From Verrucomicrobiota bacterium (lineage in GTDB: Bacteria > Verrucomicrobiota > Verrucomicrobiia > CAIQCK01): a DNA stretch of 64,000 nt. Shown piece by piece: positions 61,152 through 64,000 of the stretch. The stretch lies in NCBI GenBank assembly GCA_016235595.1, contig JACRJX010000044.1:1-64000 (forward strand), in the 5' to 3' direction. A program made the translations under genes and the position numbers. The stretch's first letter is position 1, and every line of letters begins with the position of its first letter. The notes under the pieces were generated by a model. That model did no database searches and was not told the DNA's origin. It saw only the letters and a program-made list of their open reading frames with translations.

Positions 61152-62807
61152 TCAGTTGTTGCTCTTGCGCTTCCCCGACTTCTTCGCCGTTGCCTGTGCT
61201 TTGGTCGGCTTCCAGATGTCCACGGTCACCTCGTTCTTCTGCGGCGCTCCGGGCGTGCTGCGGCCCTCAGCTACATATTTCTCCAGCAATTTCGTCAGCC
61301 GTGCGACCACGTCAGGGCGCTTCTCCTGCAAGTTGACCTTTTCGCCCACGTCGCCGGCCATGTCGTAGAGTTGCACCTGCGGCAACCCCTGCTGAACCGC
61401 TTGCGGGTCGCGCGGCATGCTCCAGCCCCCGGAACCGGGACAAAGTTCCAGTTTCCATCGGCCCTCGCGAATGGAGAACTTGCCATTGATGGAATGATGT
61501 ACCACGGTTTCGCGCCATCCCGTCGATCGCGTGCCGATCATCGCGGTATACAAGTCCGTTGGTGTGCCCTGCAGCGCCATCATCATGCTCACGCTGTCTT
61601 CGCCGGCATTGTCAGGCAACTTCACGCCGAGAATGGCCGCGCACGTCGCCATCAGGTCGGTGAGACAGACGAGTTGTTCGCTCGAACTGCCGGGCTGGAC
61701 TTTCCCCGGCCAGCGCACAATGAACGGGATGTGATGGCCGCCATCCCAAATGTCCGCCTTGGTGCCGCGGAAATTATGGCTGGGGTTGTGGCCCTTCGCG
61801 AGCAATGCGGGAAAATCAGCCTGCGGCGAGCAGCCGTTGTCGCTGGTGAAAATCAACAGCGTGTTGTCGGCTACGCCGTTCTCGTCCAGCGCTCGCATGA
61901 CTGCGCCAAGCGTTGCATCTGTCTGCATGACAAAGTCTGCGTAGGGATTCAGCCCGCTCTTTCCCTGCCACTCCGGTGTCGGCGCGATCGGCGTGTGTGG
62001 CGCATTCAGCGGCAGGTAAAGGAAGAACGGCTTGCCCGCTTTAGCATCCGCGGCGCGCGCCGCAATAATCTCCACCGCCTTGCGCGTGAGAGTCGGCAAT
62101 ACATCCACATCCTCGAACTTCTCCGCCGCCGGGCCAAGCCGCGACGGCCGCCCCTCCTTGCCATGCATCAGCGGAAACGCCTTCTCCACCGTCGGCACAA
62201 CCACCACATGATCGTTCTCGATGAACGTGTAGGGCACCATGTCGAGCGAGGCGCTGATACCAAAATAGTAGTCGAATCCGACGCTATTCGGGCCATTGAT
62301 GATCGGCTTGGTGAAGTCCACGTTCCAGACCTGTTCAGGCGTCTCAATGTTGAGTTCGCTTACGTCCTTGCCCTCCTTCTTCACCCAATCCATGCCGAGG
62401 TGCCATTTTCCGACGCAGGCAGTGTGATAACCTTGCTTCTTAAGCAATGCGGCCACCGTGAGCCGGCCCGGCTCGATGAGTCGCGGCGAGAGCCCGCCGA
62501 GGACGCCGGTTTGAAGCCGCGACCGCCAATTGTAGCGGCCGGTCATAATGCCATAGCGCGTCGGAGAGCAAACCGACGAACTGCTGTGCGCATCGGTAAA
62601 GATCATGCCTTGCGACGCCAGTTTATCAGCGTGCGGTGTGGCAATCTTGCCTCGCGGATTGAGGCAATGCACATCGCCGTAGCCGAGGTCGTCGCAGAGG
62701 ATATAAACGATGTTTGGCTTCGAAGCGGCAGCAACAGCGGTCGAGGCGGTGAGGAACGCGGCCCAAGTGAGGCACGCGCACAGAATCATGGCGGCTCTTG
62801 TCTTCAT
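61152..62807 (-). CDS. Secreted sulfatase with Lys-rich C-terminal tail
   Basis: The 551-residue protein has a signal peptide (residues 1-27, AVAAAS) and the motifs YILCDDLGYGDVH, SVCSPTRYG (Cys80, C-x-P-x-R), GKWHLGMDW and FTSDNGCS. The end is basic (TAKKSGKRKSNN), as in the neighbouring sulfatase, which may bind acidic glycans. It is 21 bases upstream of that gene and probably co-transcribed. Confidence 0.92.
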   Translation of the reverse strand: MKTRAAMILCACLTWAAFLTASTAVAAASKPNIVYILCDDLGYGDVHCLNPRGKIATPHADKLASQGMIFTDAHSSSSVCSPTRYGIMTGRYNWRSRLQTGVLGGLSPRLIEPGRLTVAALLKKQGYHTACVGKWHLGMDWVKKEGKDVSELNIETPEQVWNVDFTKPIINGPNSVGFDYYFGISASLDMVPYTFIENDHVVVVPTVEKAFPLMHGKEGRPSRLGPAAEKFEDVDVLPTLTRKAVEIIAARAADAKAGKPFFLYLPLNAPHTPIAPTPEWQGKSGLNPYADFVMQTDATLGAVMRALDENGVADNTLLIFTSDNGCSPQADFPALLAKGHNPSHNFRGTKADIWDGGHHIPFIVRWPGKVQPGSSSEQLVCLTDLMATCAAILGVKLPDNAGEDSVSMMMALQGTPTDLYTAMIGTRSTGWRETVVHHSINGKFSIREGRWKLELCPGSGGWSMPRDPQAVQQGLPQVQLYDMAGDVGEKVNLQEKRPDVVARLTKLLEKYVAEGRSTPGAPQKNEVTVDIWKPTKAQATAKKSGKRKSNN

Positions 62808-62916
62808 AGCGGCGGGATTCTGGCAGAAACCCGAGTGCGAAGAAACAACTTCTTCGCATTAGATGAAGCGCCCGTCCAAGACAGCAGTCGGCACGCGAAG
62901 CGTGAGGATTCCCGCA

Positions 62917-63867
62917 CTACGGCTTTGGTGGCGGTTCGCGCTTCACAACTTTATCGGCAGACATCTCTTCCGGCTTCGGCGCTGGCAATGTGACCTTGCC
63001 GGTGGCAGCCCATTCCGTGCCACGCGCCAGCGTCACTTGAAAACCAACGTCCACCATCGAGGCCGGCGCATGGCCGAGCGCATCATGGAAGACACGCCCC
63101 TTGCCATACGCGATCGTCATCAACATCGGTTCGTGCTCGCCAGTGCCGCGTTTGGCAGGATCGGCAAACGCCGTAGCCAGCACCGTCAGATTCTTCGCCG
63201 GGCCACGCAATTTCGAGTAAAGCTCATCAATCGCATGCAGCCAACGTTTTGGCAGCCCCTTGGTAATCGGGTGTTCCGCGTCGCGAATCTCGACAACATA
63301 CTCATGCTGCGGGCCGTGCGTGCCACCGGGACCGGGTGACTCGTCCCGCACGATCTTGCCGTCGCGCCAGCGGATCATCGGGCCAGACTTCTCGTTGCGT
63401 CCGCCCCAGCCGCCAACACCGATCATCTCATTAAACTCCGGCCAGTCGGGAAACGCGTTATCCGCGGCATGGAAGATCACCAGCCCGCCGCCGTTGCGGA
63501 CATACCTCTCAAACGCCACGCGCACCTCGTCAGGCCAGCGATCACCGGCGTAGTTCGCCACGATCACATCGTAGTCACTGAAGTTCGGACGCCATTTTGC
63601 CCAGAGCGCCGCGCTGGTCTTTTCAAACTCCGCCTTCTGGCCCGGCAGCATCCGTTTGGGCGCGCCTGGTGGTGTCGTGGATACATCCACGGCAAACCGC
63701 CCACTTTCCTCCAGAATCCATTTCAAAACAGGTGTCGTAGTGGCCCAACTGTGGTTGTTCTGGCCGTCCACGATGAGCGCCTTGAGTTTTTCTGCCCCCA
63801 GAAGCGACGGGCAGCTAAAAGTGAGAAAAATCAGTCCAGCACTCAGGAAGATTTGCAGGGTTTTCAT
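62917..63867 (-). CDS. Secreted ThuA-like (trehalose-utilisation-type) protein
   Basis: The 316-residue protein has a signal peptide (residues 1-25) and the ThuA glutamine-amidotransferase-like fold: LIVDGQNNHSW at the start, DYDVIVANYAGDRWPDE, GGGLVIFHAADNAF, GKGRVFHDALGHAPASM. ThuA-domain proteins are frequent beside sulfatase and oxidoreductase genes in Verrucomicrobiota and probably act on a sugar derivative, but the reaction is unproven. It is the first gene of the minus-strand run that ends at 49100. Confidence 0.87.
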   Translation of the reverse strand: MKTLQIFLSAGLIFLTFSCPSLLGAEKLKALIVDGQNNHSWATTTPVLKWILEESGRFAVDVSTTPPGAPKRMLPGQKAEFEKTSAALWAKWRPNFSDYDVIVANYAGDRWPDEVRVAFERYVRNGGGLVIFHAADNAFPDWPEFNEMIGVGGWGGRNEKSGPMIRWRDGKIVRDESPGPGGTHGPQHEYVVEIRDAEHPITKGLPKRWLHAIDELYSKLRGPAKNLTVLATAFADPAKRGTGEHEPMLMTIAYGKGRVFHDALGHAPASMVDVGFQVTLARGTEWAATGKVTLPAPKPEEMSADKVVKREPPPKP

Positions 63868-64000
63868 AGGTCCTTTGCTGGCCCGTCTATTCGCCTATTC
63901 TTCACCGAATTCCAATGTTTTTCTCAACATCAGCGCGACCCGTCAAGAACCAGAACCTGCCCCAATCCACAGAACAAGGAGCACCGGGAGATCACGAAAA

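Overview
The window looks like a chromosomal segment of a Verrucomicrobiota bacterium of the Pedosphaera/Limisphaera type, or a close planctomycete-like relative. I infer this from gene content, not from a marker gene. The DNA is GC-rich. It carries four exported sulfatases, four Gfo/Idh/MocA oxidoreductases with twin-arginine (Tat) leaders, and proteins of the DUF6259, PmoA/DUF6807, ThuA and NPCBM-GH27 types. It also has an ECF sigma factor paired with a Ser/Thr kinase, a CHASE2 cyclase paired with a FecR protein, and several families of GC-rich palindromic repeats typical of that phylum. No rRNA, tRNA or CRISPR array was seen.

Layout. 1-217: start of an IS110-like transposase cut by the window edge, plus a noncoding strip. 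218-6932 (minus strand): secreted esterase, small membrane protein, LTxxQ-rich coiled-coil protein, a large zinc-ribbon/kinase/Sel1 protein and its ECF sigma factor. 7063-19825 (plus): CocE-type hydrolase, DUF6259 glycosidase-like protein, AlkD-like protein, NHL propeller, PAS-AraC regulator, Tat oxidoreductase, sugar isomerase, gmd and fcl (GDP-fucose synthesis), HDAC-fold deacetylase and a zinc-finger protein. 19841-19953: a multi-hairpin element between convergent genes. 20067-25302: Tat oxidoreductase, then divergent PQQ-propeller protein and NPCBM-Ig-GH27 alpha-galactosidase. 25546-28790: an AT-richer orphan gene, a 587-bp gene-poor gap, another oxidoreductase. 29166-38922 (minus): a likely operon of Na+/solute symporter, two small membrane/TPR proteins, a secreted helical-barrel protein, a GalU-like nucleotidyltransferase and a GHMP-kinase/nucleotidyltransferase fusion.

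39050-41806 is the most interesting part. A cobalamin riboswitch and an intrinsic terminator precede a 38-residue Cys-Cys peptide gene (cbpA-like). That gene overlaps a SPASM radical SAM maturase gene (cbpB-like). Directly after it comes a two-gene nucleotidyltransferase cassette, bracketed by a 104-bp near-identical duplication of the 3' end of cbpB.

41864-49052: CHASE2 cyclase and divergent FecR/LPP20 protein, a small repeat protein, tandem FKBP isomerases (one lipoprotein, one cytoplasmic), a VF530/DUF2132 protein, an RluA-type pseudouridine synthase and a VOC protein. 49100-63867 (all minus): a polysaccharide/sulfate-ester scavenging block with sugar isomerase, PmoA-like protein, Tat oxidoreductase, four sulfatases, GDPD-propeller fusion, amidohydrolase and ThuA protein. 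Overall the segment reads as a heterotroph's machinery for taking apart sulfated, fucose- or galactose-containing glycans, with several regulatory and mobile insertions.
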